This document shows positions 17,898 to 28,682 of a stretch of 44,729 nt of DNA, in pieces (positions within the stretch are counted from its first letter, which is position 1; every line of letters starts with the position of its first letter). The notes below the pieces were generated by a model that did no database searches, had not been told where the DNA came from, and saw nothing but the letters and a program-made list of their open reading frames with translations. The stretch is from Gammaproteobacteria bacterium (GTDB taxonomy: Bacteria; Pseudomonadota; Gammaproteobacteria; Pseudomonadales; Azotimanducaceae), in contig JAPPGA010000009.1 in NCBI GenBank assembly GCA_028821515.1, positions 99,557-144,285 on the forward strand, read 5' to 3'. The position numbers and the translations under genes are program-made.

Positions 17898-19094
17898 CTA
17901 CGGGGTCCTGGCGGTGTTGTCGGGTCCGTGAGGTGCCGCTTGCCTGGCCTCCTGGTCGAATATGTCGAGTTGTTGCGGGTTCAGGTTCGACTGGTCCGGG
18001 TCGGGGGAGAGCTGGTCCATTCGCAACAGTTCCCCGACCGTGTGCAACCGGCGCTGAAGCGCCGAGCGGCCGATGTCATCGAGCGGGCCGATTCGGCTCT
18101 CCCCCTGCTCTGATCGCACGGCCAGAATGGAATCGTCGGCGATATCGGGATTGTCGAGCATTTCAGCACTGTGGCTGGTCACGAGGATCTGCGTCTTTTC
18201 TGCAGCTTCCCGCAAGGCCTCGACCAGCACGCCAGCCGCCAGCGGGTGCAGGGCAACTTCAGGCTCCTCCATCCCGACCAGTCGCTTGAGAGAAGTTCCG
18301 CTGTCCTGGAATGCTGCCACCAGTGCACCGAGCGCCCTTAACGTGCCGTCGGAAACGTCGTTCGGAGAAAAACGCCAGGAGTGTTTCGCGCCGCGTACCG
18401 TTCGACGAAACTCGAGTGTTTCCAGGGGACCGATGGTGCGCCGGTCGACGCTGTCGATCCCCGGCACCATCCTTGCGAGATAGTTGTCTACCCGACGCTT
18501 CAGTTCGGGGTTTTCAGACGCCAATGCCGACAGGACGCTCACGATATTGCCGCCATCGCGCTGCAACAGCCTGCCTCCGTCCGGCGACTGCAACGTGCGC
18601 ATCTCGTCGGGGCGCAGATTGTAGAACCCCATTTCGGACAGGGCGTCGTATACCGGGCGGAAGGCCTGGTATCCCGAGACATTGACCAGGTACAGGCGAT
18701 CCTGCACGGCTGCTGGTGGTGACGGAATCGTGCAGCGGACGACGCGACCGCGCCTCGTCGAATAGAAACTCGGGCGCCGGTCAGGTTCTCGCACGAGGCA
18801 TTCTTCGCGCTCGACGACGTACCCTTCGCCCGGTCTGGCACCGATCAGGAATCCGTAGTTACCCGATGATTCGCCGAGGTCGAAGTCGACGCGAATGGCA
18901 AAGTGCGTCGGATGGCCTCCGGATCTGCGCCGAACGTCGTTGATGCCGCCCCGGTCGCGCAGCGCGTCGAGGAAGTTGCTCTTCCCGGCTCCGTTCGGCC
19001 CGACCAGAAAAGCAAGCCGTGCGGGCGCGACGTCGCATGCGGCGATACTCTTGTAGTTCCGGACGACGACGCGGGTTATCAGGCGGCCGCTCAT
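17898..19094 (-). CDS. AAA-family ATPase, RecF/OLD-like, stand-alone
   Basis: SMC/ABC-type ATPase of about 398 residues. It begins with ITRVVVRNYKSIAACDV and Walker A GPNGAGKSN (residues 32-40), and ends with a Walker B-type MEEPEVALHP followed by VTSHSAEML. This matches the AAA_21 group of predicted ATPases related to OLD and RecF. No TOPRIM nuclease follows on the same chain, and no partner nuclease or retron gene lies beside it. The ATG at 19094 is chosen because it starts the conserved fold; the frame is open to 19193. It is divergent from the crotonase gene with 58 bp between starts. Role unknown: such proteins act in DNA repair, defence or housekeeping. Confidence 0.75.
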   Translation of the reverse strand: MSGRLITRVVVRNYKSIAACDVAPARLAFLVGPNGAGKSNFLDALRDRGGINDVRRRSGGHPTHFAIRVDFDLGESSGNYGFLIGARPGEGYVVEREECLVREPDRRPSFYSTRRGRVVRCTIPSPPAAVQDRLYLVNVSGYQAFRPVYDALSEMGFYNLRPDEMRTLQSPDGGRLLQRDGGNIVSVLSALASENPELKRRVDNYLARMVPGIDSVDRRTIGPLETLEFRRTVRGAKHSWRFSPNDVSDGTLRALGALVAAFQDSGTSLKRLVGMEEPEVALHPLAAGVLVEALREAAEKTQILVTSHSAEMLDNPDIADDSILAVRSEQGESRIGPLDDIGRSALQRRLHTVGELLRMDQLSPDPDQSNLNPQQLDIFDQEARQAAPHGPDNTARTP

Positions 19095-19152
19095 GGCGCC
19101 TATCATATGACGATGGCCCGCGCACGGGGGCGACACAGGACGGAGATGCAAA

Positions 19153-19935
19153 GTGAAATACGGCGACATAGAAGTGCAGCGCGATGGATACATGGCACTG
19201 GTCGAGATTCAGCGGCCACCGAACAACTTTTTCGACGTGAATCTCGTCAACGACATGGCGGACGCGCTCGACGACCTCGATGCCGACGTGAACATGCGCG
19301 CCTACGTGTTATGCGCGCAGGGCAAACACTTCTGCGCCGGTGCGAACTTTGGCGATCCGGCACGCAATGCCGCACGCCCGGTCAGTTTCGATGGCGCCAG
19401 CAATCCGCTGTACGCTGCGGCGGTGCGGCTATTCTCCTGCAGGAAGCCCATCATCGCCGCGATTCAGGGTGCCGCGGTGGGTGGCGGTTTCGGGCTTGCC
19501 GTAATGGCGGACTTTCGCGTGGTGTGTCCCGAGGCGCGCTTTACCGCGAACTTCGTGAAGCTCGGTTTCCACCCGGGCTTCGGCCTTACCCACACGCTGC
19601 CGAATGTCATCGGCCAACAGAGGGCCAACCTGTTGTTCATGACCGGCCGGCGCATCGATGGCGAGACTGCCCATGCCTGGGGCCTTGCGGATGTCCTCAC
19701 CGACCAGGCCAGTCTACGCGCCGAAGCTGTTCGCCTGGGTTCGGAGATCGCGGAGAACGCCCCGCTGGCCGTGCAGTCGGTGCGGGCGACGATGCGCCAG
19801 GGTCTGGCAGAGAGAGTCAAGGACGCGACCGACTGGGAGAACCTCGAGCAGGCACGGCTGCGGGAAACGGAAGACCACAAGGAGGGTGTCCGGGCCGTGG
19901 CGGAGCGGCGCCCGGGGAACTTCGTGGGACGCTGA
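19153..19935 (+). CDS. enoyl-CoA hydratase/isomerase (crotonase) family protein without canonical catalytic glutamates
   Basis: A 260-residue crotonase-fold protein starting at GTG with GGAG about 8 nt upstream. Oxyanion-hole segments HFCAGANFGDP (about 59-69) and IQGAAVGGGFGLAVMAD (about 104-120) are typical and should bind an acyl-CoA thioester. Aligned by eye with rat enoyl-CoA hydratase, the positions of Glu144 and Glu164 are Phe134 and Leu160 here, so ordinary hydration is doubtful; isomerase, hydrolase or decarboxylase chemistry is possible. It precedes an acyl-CoA ligase on the same strand with a 97-bp gap, suggesting a shared fatty-acid or related acid pathway. Confidence 0.85.
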   Translation: MKYGDIEVQRDGYMALVEIQRPPNNFFDVNLVNDMADALDDLDADVNMRAYVLCAQGKHFCAGANFGDPARNAARPVSFDGASNPLYAAAVRLFSCRKPIIAAIQGAAVGGGFGLAVMADFRVVCPEARFTANFVKLGFHPGFGLTHTLPNVIGQQRANLLFMTGRRIDGETAHAWGLADVLTDQASLRAEAVRLGSEIAENAPLAVQSVRATMRQGLAERVKDATDWENLEQARLRETEDHKEGVRAVAERRPGNFVGR

Positions 19936-20032
19936 AACTTAACGCCCCACCATCCACGGCGAGGGCTGTCCCCTGCCTTTATTTTGCCGCGCCCCGGATA
20001 TATGTTTCGGTGAAACGAGGGGGGAAGCCGCC

Positions 20033-21838
20033 ATGGGAATTCGTGAAGTCGCTTCGGTTCTGAAGGACGTGCCGGTGCTACTGGCATTGAAGAAGGGCAT
20101 GCAACCCCGTCCCCTGGACGAGAAGGATTGCCTGGGAGCCGTCGTGGAACGCACCGCCGAGAACTTCGGCACACTTTCCGCTGTTGTCTGCGAAGGCGAG
20201 ACCGTTACCTGGGGAGAGCTCAACGCGCACGCGAACCGTTACGCCCACTTCCTGAAGGGGGCGGGACTTCGCGCTGGCGATACCGTCAGCATCATGATGG
20301 AGAACCGGATCGAGTTCCTGGCCCTGTTGATCGCGACCAACAAGCTCGGGATCACGGCCGGGCTCATCAATACGAACCTGCGTGGTCGGCCGCTCATTCA
20401 CTGCGTCAACGTGACCGAATCGAAAAAGTGCGTCTTCGGGGGCGAGGTCCAGGACGCCATCGAGGAAGCGAGAGGCGAGCTGAATCTCGAGCAGGGCAGC
20501 GACTACTTTGTCGTCCCCGACGGCACGTCGAATGGTTCGCCGGACTGGGCCATCAACATGGCGGCCGGAAGTGCCAATCTCGCGGTGGAGAATCCGGACG
20601 ACACCGGTGAGATGACCCTGGGTCAGACGGCCATGTATATCTTTACGTCCGGCACCACGGGTTTGCCGAAGGCCGCCGTGATGTCGAATCGCCGCTACCT
20701 GATGACGGCAGGGCTGTCAGCCACCGCGGGCTTGCGCTGCACTTCGGCGGATCGCATCTACATTTGCCTGCCCCTCTACCACGGTACCGCGCTCATGGTG
20801 GGCGCGGGTGCGGCATTCATGTCCGGTGCGTCGATGTTCCTGCGACGCCGGTTCTCCTCAAGCGGTTTCCTGCCGGACGCGCGCGAGCACGGCTGCACGT
20901 CCTTCATTTACGTGGGTGAATTGTGCCGCTACCTGAATAATTCTGAACCGAAGCCAGACGATCACGACAACCCGCTGCACACCATGATGGGCAACGGTTT
21001 GCGGCCCGATATCTGGGTCGACTTCAAGCGGCGCTACGGAATCAGGCGGGTGACCGAGTTCTACGGCGCGAGCGAGGGCAACGTGGCCTTCGCAAACCTC
21101 ATGAACAAGGACTGCACGATCGGCATGACCTCCTCGAAGATCGCCCTGGTCCGCTACGACGTGGACAGCGACGAGATCGTGCGGGGCGACGATGGACGCT
21201 GCATCGAAGTGGCACAGGGCGAGCCCGGCCTGCTGCTGGGACACATCAATCCGACAGCGCGGTTCGAGGGCTATACGGACCCGGAAGCCACGGAGAGCAA
21301 GATCCTGCGCGGCGTGCTGGAAGAGGGCGATGCCTGGTTCAACACGGGGGATCTCATCCGTGAGGTCGATGTCGGGTTCTCGCTCGGCTATGCCCACTAC
21401 CAGTTCGTCGACCGCACCGGCGACACCTTCCGGTGGAAGTCGGAGAACGTGTCCACCAACGAGGTCGGCGAGATCATCAACGGCTTCGAGGGCATCGAGT
21501 TCTGCAACGTCTACGGGGTGGAAGTGCCGGGGGCCGATGGTCGCGCGGGAATGGCCGCCGTGCGTCTGGCCGAGGGCCACGATCTCGACCTGGCGGGTCT
21601 GGCCTCGTACGTTGAGCGCGAACTTCCCCCCTATGCGCGCCCGGTTTTTGTCCGCGTACAGTCAGAAATAGAGGTCACGGGGACGTTCAAGATGGTGAAG
21701 GGAGACCTGAAACAGGAAGGTTTCGATATCTCGAGCTTTGACGATCCGGTCTACGTGATGAAGCCGGGGAGCGCGTCCTACGAGGCTTTGGACGCGAACT
21801 ACCTCGCGACCATTCGAGACGGCGCCGCAGGTTTCTGA
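20033..21838 (+). CDS. long-chain/very-long-chain acyl-CoA synthetase (FadD6/FATP type)
   Basis: ATP-dependent ligase activating a long-chain acid to its CoA thioester through an acyl-adenylate. The 601-residue protein has the AMP-binding motif YIFTSGTTGLPKAAVMS, the FYGASEGN motif, and the FATP/VLACS signature around GDTFRWKSENVSTNEV. This places it with FadD6 and SLC27-type enzymes rather than classical FadD. The extreme N-terminus is hydrophilic, with no clear membrane anchor. The ATG follows a GGGG-rich stretch. It is downstream of the crotonase gene and ends 1 bp from the convergent YwaF-like gene. Substrate length cannot be read from the sequence. Confidence 0.9.
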   Translation: MGIREVASVLKDVPVLLALKKGMQPRPLDEKDCLGAVVERTAENFGTLSAVVCEGETVTWGELNAHANRYAHFLKGAGLRAGDTVSIMMENRIEFLALLIATNKLGITAGLINTNLRGRPLIHCVNVTESKKCVFGGEVQDAIEEARGELNLEQGSDYFVVPDGTSNGSPDWAINMAAGSANLAVENPDDTGEMTLGQTAMYIFTSGTTGLPKAAVMSNRRYLMTAGLSATAGLRCTSADRIYICLPLYHGTALMVGAGAAFMSGASMFLRRRFSSSGFLPDAREHGCTSFIYVGELCRYLNNSEPKPDDHDNPLHTMMGNGLRPDIWVDFKRRYGIRRVTEFYGASEGNVAFANLMNKDCTIGMTSSKIALVRYDVDSDEIVRGDDGRCIEVAQGEPGLLLGHINPTARFEGYTDPEATESKILRGVLEEGDAWFNTGDLIREVDVGFSLGYAHYQFVDRTGDTFRWKSENVSTNEVGEIINGFEGIEFCNVYGVEVPGADGRAGMAAVRLAEGHDLDLAGLASYVERELPPYARPVFVRVQSEIEVTGTFKMVKGDLKQEGFDISSFDDPVYVMKPGSASYEALDANYLATIRDGAAGF

Positions 21839-22546
21839 TCACCTGGACGGCCCGGTGTCGCTCCCGCGCCGGGGATTGTGGATCAGGAACGGGACCAGCA
21901 ACAGCACGAACAGGAGCAGCGCCACCGCGTCGAGGATTGGTATGTACCAGGGCCACGGGGCGAAGAAGAACGGTGACTGCGTGAGGGGTGGTTCCATCAG
22001 GAACATGTAGTTGCTTCCGAGGGCCAGGTTTGCCCCGAATGCGATGATGCAGAGCACGTGGAGCAGGACGAAGGCGCGAACGACGGACATGGCGGTAGGC
22101 CGCATTCCGAGGCCCCAGGTGGCGAACAGCGCACCCGCGACGATGCCGCCGTGGGCGATGAAATACTGGAAGAAGCGATACTCCGGGAATCCCACTTCGA
22201 GCTGCGGCGTGACGAGCGCGTTCGCCGTTCCGGCGATCCCCCAGAACCAGGCGATCTCGTAGGCTATGCGGTTGCGAAAGACGAGGGCGAACATGACGGC
22301 GAAGATCGCGATGCCGCAGACGTGAAGCGGGAGGTTCAGTCGCAGGAACTCTTCCACCGTGGAAGTCGCGAGCCGCCATATCCAGTGCGCCACTTCGTTC
22401 AGCAGGAGAACGCCCGCGAAGGCGATGCAGATTCCCCGGGCGAGGCGCTCCTCACGCCTGACAATGACGGACAGGATGATGGGTAGGGCGAGGGTCGCGC
22501 ACATTGCGGCGATGTGGGCCGGGCCCAGGAATTCAAACTGGGACAT
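21839..22546 (-). CDS. YwaF-like integral membrane protein (TIGR02206 type)
   Basis: A 235-residue polytopic membrane protein with about six to seven hydrophobic segments. It begins MSQFEFLGPAHIAAMCA and contains NEVAHWIWR, LPLHVCGIAIFAVM, the conserved FFQYFIAHGGIVAGALF and GSNYMFLMEPP. These are hallmarks of the TIGR02206/YwaF family of unknown function. The ATG at 22546 is chosen because the family's N-terminus starts there; the 49 residues upstream are hydrophilic and out of character. It is divergent from the APC permease with only 12 bp between the chosen starts, so promoters must overlap coding sequence or one start is further inside. Confidence 0.8.
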   Translation of the reverse strand: MSQFEFLGPAHIAAMCATLALPIILSVIVRREERLARGICIAFAGVLLLNEVAHWIWRLATSTVEEFLRLNLPLHVCGIAIFAVMFALVFRNRIAYEIAWFWGIAGTANALVTPQLEVGFPEYRFFQYFIAHGGIVAGALFATWGLGMRPTAMSVVRAFVLLHVLCIIAFGANLALGSNYMFLMEPPLTQSPFFFAPWPWYIPILDAVALLLFVLLLVPFLIHNPRRGSDTGPSR

Positions 22547-22558
22547 GACGCCGCCATT

Positions 22559-23923
22559 ATGCCGGTGGAGAGGACCCTGGTCCCGAACCGGATCGATAAG
22601 GTGAGCGCAAGGAAGTTCACCCCGCGGACCGCAGTCACGCTCGTGATCGCCAACATGATCGGCACCGGCGTGTTTACCAGCCTCGGGTTCCAACTGCTCG
22701 AGATCCAGTCGGGCTTCGTCATCCTGATGTTGTGGTTGATCGGCGGCCTGACGGCGCTTTGCGGCGCACTGACCTATGCGGAACTCGGCTCGGCGCTACC
22801 GCGCTCGGGTGGCGAATATAACTTTCTTTCGCGCATCTACCATCCGGGCGCTGGATTCGTTTCCGGCTGGATTTCCGCAACGATCGGCTTTGCTGCCCCT
22901 TCTGCGCTGGTCGCGATTACCTTCGGGACGTACGTGGCCTCGGTCTTTCCGGGAATCTCGCCGACCTGGCTCGCCGCGCTGCTGATCCTGGCACTCGCCG
23001 CCGTCCACTCCTCCACGCGGCGAGCGAGCGCTGGTACCCAGCGCGCGTTCACGTACCTGAAGGTGGGTCTGATCGGGGCGTTCTGCATACTTACGTGGAC
23101 GCTCACCGAAACGCCGCAGGACGTCCGGCTGCTTCCTGCCCCAGGGGATGGCGCGCTGCTTGCCTCGGGCGCGTTCGCCGTTGCCCTCATATACGTCAAC
23201 TACGCCTATACGGGCTGGAACGCGGCGACCTATCTCCTCGACGAACTGGAACGCCCCGCCGAGACGCTCTCGAAGATCCTGGTCGCGGGGACCGGGATCG
23301 TGCTGGTCCTGTACCTGCTCCTCAACTTCAGCTTCCTGTATGCGGCGCCGGTCGACGCCATGGCCGGCAAGATAGAGATCGGCTACATCGCCGCGCGCTT
23401 CGTTCTCGGAGAAACCGGCGCAGCGGTCATGGGCATCGCCCTTGCGCTATTGCTCATCTCGACATTGAGCGCGATGACCCTCGCCGGTCCCCGGGTGCTG
23501 CAGGTGGTCGGCCAGGACTTCCGCGTATTCGGCCTGTTGGCAAGGACGAACGCCTATGGCGTACCGACGGTCGCGGTGCTGTTCCAGTCAGCCCTGGCGC
23601 TTGCGTTCGTGCTGACGGCCTCGTTTGAGTCCATCCTGGTGTTTGCCGGATTCACGCTGGGTGCGAGCAGCGCGCTCACGGTTGCCGGGATATTCGTGAT
23701 GCGGTGGCGCAACCCCTCCCTGGAACGCCCGTTCAGGGTGCCGCTATACCCACTGCCGCCGCTGATCTATCTTGCAGTCACGGGTTGGACGCTGATCTAC
23801 ATTTCGTTGAGGCGGCCGATGGAAAGCCTGGCGGGACTTGTCATCATCGGCCTGGGCGCTGCCGGCTACCTCGTCGTCCGGCGCATGTCGCGTGATGGAC
23901 GTATGCGTCGCACGGCGGTCTGA
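22559..23923 (+). CDS. APC-superfamily amino-acid permease
   Basis: Inner-membrane transporter of about 454 residues with roughly 12 hydrophobic helices. The first helix has IANMIGTGVF, the unwound substrate-binding motif of the amino acid/polyamine/organocation family; GGLTALCGALTYAELG and PRSGGEYNFLSRIY follow, as in LAT- and YkfD-type members. It likely exchanges or imports a neutral amino acid, but the substrate is not readable. The ATG at 22559 lacks a Shine-Dalgarno; an internal GTG at 22601 is an alternative and would still keep helix 1. It ends 160 bp before rpsL, in the place where rpoC lies in most proteobacteria. Confidence 0.88.
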   Translation: MPVERTLVPNRIDKVSARKFTPRTAVTLVIANMIGTGVFTSLGFQLLEIQSGFVILMLWLIGGLTALCGALTYAELGSALPRSGGEYNFLSRIYHPGAGFVSGWISATIGFAAPSALVAITFGTYVASVFPGISPTWLAALLILALAAVHSSTRRASAGTQRAFTYLKVGLIGAFCILTWTLTETPQDVRLLPAPGDGALLASGAFAVALIYVNYAYTGWNAATYLLDELERPAETLSKILVAGTGIVLVLYLLLNFSFLYAAPVDAMAGKIEIGYIAARFVLGETGAAVMGIALALLLISTLSAMTLAGPRVLQVVGQDFRVFGLLARTNAYGVPTVAVLFQSALALAFVLTASFESILVFAGFTLGASSALTVAGIFVMRWRNPSLERPFRVPLYPLPPLIYLAVTGWTLIYISLRRPMESLAGLVIIGLGAAGYLVVRRMSRDGRMRRTAV

Positions 23924-23983
23924 GTTTGCCGGAGGCCGTCCGGAGGTTCTTTAGGCGAAACGGCCGCCAGACCTCGGTGACGC

Positions 23984-24012
23984 TTGATGCTGCCTGCTCG
24001 CGCGCTTAGAAT
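23984..24012 (+). promoter_or_regulatory. sigma70-type promoter of the str operon
   Basis: TTGATG (23984-23989) and TAGAAT (24007-24012) are separated by exactly 17 bp, both one or two bases from consensus. The predicted start point near 24019 gives a leader of about 64 nt before the rpsL ATG. Confidence 0.8.
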
Positions 24013-24082
24013 ACCGCGCCTTTTGGGAAGGGGCGTCCGTTTGCGTGGATTGCCCCATCTGGACGGAGATCCCGGGTAACGC

Positions 24083-24454
24083 ATGGCAACCATCAGTCAA
24101 CTGGTTCGCAAACCGCGCAAGCGGCGCCAATCCAAGAGTATGGTGCCGGCCCTGCAGGCGTCACCGCAGAAACGTGGCGTGTGCACCCGCGTCTACACGA
24201 CCACGCCGCGCAAACCGAATTCCGCCCTGAGAAAGGTCTGTCGCGTGCGTCTGACGAACGGGTACGAGGTCAACTCGTACATCGGCGGAGAGGGTCACAA
24301 CCTGCAGGAACACTCGGTCGTGCTCATCCGGGGCGGACGCGTCAAGGATCTTCCCGGCGTTCGCTACCATACGATCAGGGGTACCCTCGACACGTCCGGC
24401 GTGTCCGAACGGAGACGCGGCCGCTCGAAGTACGGGGCCAAGAAACCAAGATAG
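24083..24454 (+). CDS. rpsL: 30S ribosomal protein S12
   Basis: Decoding-centre protein of 123 residues, full length. It starts [15 protein letters not shown] and carries [19 protein letters not shown] and [14 protein letters not shown]. Position 43 is Arg (codon CGC), where E. coli and most bacteria have Lys; Lys43Arg is the classic streptomycin-resistance change. Lys88 in VKDLPG is unchanged. It heads rpsL-rpsG-fusA behind a strong promoter, without rpoBC upstream. It probably represses nothing itself; in E. coli S7 controls this operon. Confidence 0.98.
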   Translation: MATISQLVRKPRKRRQSKSMVPALQASPQKRGVCTRVYTTTPRKPNSALRKVCRVRLTNGYEVNSYIGGEGHNLQEHSVVLIRGGRVKDLPGVRYHTIRGTLDTSGVSERRRGRSKYGAKKPR

Positions 24455-24564
24455 CTGCGGGCTTGAGCCGCGCGATCAGGCCTTCCCGATAGCGCCCGAG
24501 AGGCGGCTTGAGGGATTGCAAGGCAAGCATCGAGAGGCGAGCGTGAGCAACAGGGAGGCATGAG

Positions 24565-25035
24565 ATGCCGAGACGGAGAGTCGTCGCCAAACGGGAAATT
24601 CTCCCGGATCCGAAGTATCACAACCAGACCGTGGCCAAGTTCATCAACCATGTGATGGTGAGCGGCAAGAAGTCTGTCGCGGAACGTATCGTATACGGGG
24701 CCTTGTCCCGCATCGAGCAGAGGGAACACTCCAACCCGGTCGAAACGTTCGAAAAGGCGCTGGAATCGGTGGCTCCGTTTGTCGAGGTCAAGTCGCGCAG
24801 GGTCGGTGGGGCCACCTACCAGGTCCCCGTCGAGGTCAGGCCATCCCGACGCCAGGCACTGGCCATGCGCTGGCTGGTCGACAGCGCGCGGGCGCGTCGC
24901 GAGAAGTCCATGGCAGCGCGGTTGGCGGGAGAACTGATGGACGCGGCGGATGGCCGCGGTACCGCAGTGAGACGACGCGAGGATACGCACCGAATGGCGG
25001 AAGCGAACAGGGCATTCTCGCACTATCGGTTCTAG
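24565..25035 (+). CDS. rpsG: 30S ribosomal protein S7
   Basis: Primary 16S rRNA-binding protein that nucleates assembly of the 30S head. The 156 residues begin [18 protein letters not shown] and include [19 protein letters not shown] and the [12 protein letters not shown] hairpin. Ends HYRF, a normal length. A GGGAGG lies 8 nt before the ATG. The gap to rpsL is 110 bp, wider than in E. coli. In E. coli S7 represses str translation at the rpsL-rpsG junction; whether this spacer folds that way is unknown. Confidence 0.98.
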   Translation: MPRRRVVAKREILPDPKYHNQTVAKFINHVMVSGKKSVAERIVYGALSRIEQREHSNPVETFEKALESVAPFVEVKSRRVGGATYQVPVEVRPSRRQALAMRWLVDSARARREKSMAARLAGELMDAADGRGTAVRRREDTHRMAEANRAFSHYRF

Positions 25036-25151
25036 GAGCTTGCGCTGTGGACCGGTACGCAAGTCGGCACTAGCCGGGAAATTTACCGGCATAATTCACC
25101 AACTGAATGCTATCGGGGCATAGCGCTCCGACAGCGCACTGGAGATGCGCA

Positions 25152-27228
<2,077 letters not shown>

Positions 27229-27242
<14 letters not shown>

Positions 27243-28527
27243 CGCCGCGCGAGCGGCGACTCTCCTCTACGGGGTGTGGTCGGAGGAGCCATCCGAAAGG
27301 TGGCTTCATCCCTGATATTTCAATCAGCACGGCGATGGCCTGGCGAAACTTCCCCCTTGCGGCCCCAAGCGCCGTGGCCATGGTGGATCGGGCATGTACG
27401 GCCGCCGAGAACCAGCGAGGCGGAATGCGCAGTTTGCGTGCGCCGAAAAGCCAGCGTATCCGACCGAGGGCAGGTTGTTCGCCCGCCGGCGAAGCAACCG
27501 GGTCCGGAAAGGACGCGTTGTCGTAGAACTGGCTGAACCACCGTCGATACTTGGCGATCGGTCCATCGCCGTCGCAGAGAATCGGCGTCTCCCGAAACAC
27601 CTTGTGCTCCCAGATGGGTATGTCCTGCTCCACCTGTCGAACGATCTCTGCGATCAGGCCGTCGACGAGCGGAAGGAAACGGGCAGGCGTATCGACTCGC
27701 TTCGTGAAGTTGAAACAGAGCTTCATCCGCGTCGCCGTGATGGGTGTCACCGTGGCGAGCATGAGCGTCTTCGCGCCCAGTTCGAACGTCTGGGCGCTCA
27801 TGCCCGGTCCCGAGCTCCAGGTGACCAGGTGCATTCTTTCCAGCCGGGTCAGGTCGATGTCGCCGTGCTCGCCGATGGCCGGCACCAGGGCGGTCACATC
27901 AGTCTCACGGCGGTGACCCGCGAGTGTGATTCTGCCCTCGGGCATTTCGCTCGCGCCGTGGACGGTGACGAAATGCGCGACATCCACCGCGTTTTCGCCG
28001 GACTCCTGAATCGGAGTATTGACCTCCCACTCAAAGCGCTTGGGCTCGCTCCATTCCGGGTCGGTCATTTCGGGCACCTCGTCAAGCTCGAACAGAGGAG
28101 GCACACGCCGCGGATGATGCCAGGCCCAGATCATCCGGCTCCGTTCGTCTACCGGATAGCTGTAGAGGCACGGCCCTTTAGCGGCCCGGCGCGGTATCGC
28201 CCGGGCGTAAGGCACGCCCACGCAGACCCCATTGCCGTCGAATCTCCAGCCGTGGAACGGACAGACGATGGCGTTGCCGTCGACCCTGCCGCCGTATCCG
28301 AGGTGCGCGCCGAGGTGTGGACAGAACGCGGCCGTCACGTGGGCCTGGCCATCCTCGGTTCGGAAGAGCACCAGGTGTTCATCGAAGTAGTACAGCGGCC
28401 GCACATCGCCCGGGGCGAGGTCGTCGCTGCAAGCCACTGCGTACCAGCCGAAGGGCATGGGGAGGCTCGGGGACCCCGTGTGAGGCTGGGGGTGCATGGC
28501 GGGTGCCGATGGGATTCGGGTTCTCAT
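27229..28527 (-). CDS. Rieske [2Fe-2S] non-heme iron oxygenase, KshA-like
   Basis: Predicted terminal oxygenase of about 432 residues. The Rieske cluster ligands are C69-x-H71 and C89-xx-H92 (CPHLGAH and CPFHGW). The mononuclear iron site is suggested by [14 protein letters not shown] with N179, D182, H185 and H190. The overall form resembles 3-ketosteroid 9-alpha-hydroxylase or cholesterol-desaturase-type oxygenases rather than ring-hydroxylating dioxygenases; the substrate is unknown. A reductase partner is not in the window. The ATG at 28527 has GAGAA upstream. It is divergent from a TetR gene, its likely regulator, and its 3' end overlaps fusA by 14 bp. Confidence 0.85.
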
Positions 28528-28682
28528 GATGTTCTCACCAGTGCGCCGTTTGTTGACTACGCTACGGTATTTTAGGCACAGAATACTCAAATATGTTTCA
28601 TTGAAAAGGCTATAAATGAATATTTATTGTTTTTTGTCACTTTTTTGTGTCGAACCCGACGCGTTTTTGCTAGGTTCGGGGT
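28528..28682. promoter_or_regulatory. divergent control region between the Rieske oxygenase and TetR genes
   Basis: This 155-bp stretch is strikingly A+T-rich (for example 28590-28650) against G+C-rich surroundings, as expected of a shared promoter region. An inverted repeat cgaacc (28651-28656) and ggttcg (28673-28678) lies just before the TetR ATG and could be part of an operator. No -35/-10 pair with ideal spacing stands out. Confidence 0.45.

Noticed and set aside
27394-28575. Plus-strand frame of 393 codons
   Set aside because: Antisense to the Rieske oxygenase, whose metal ligands are all in place.
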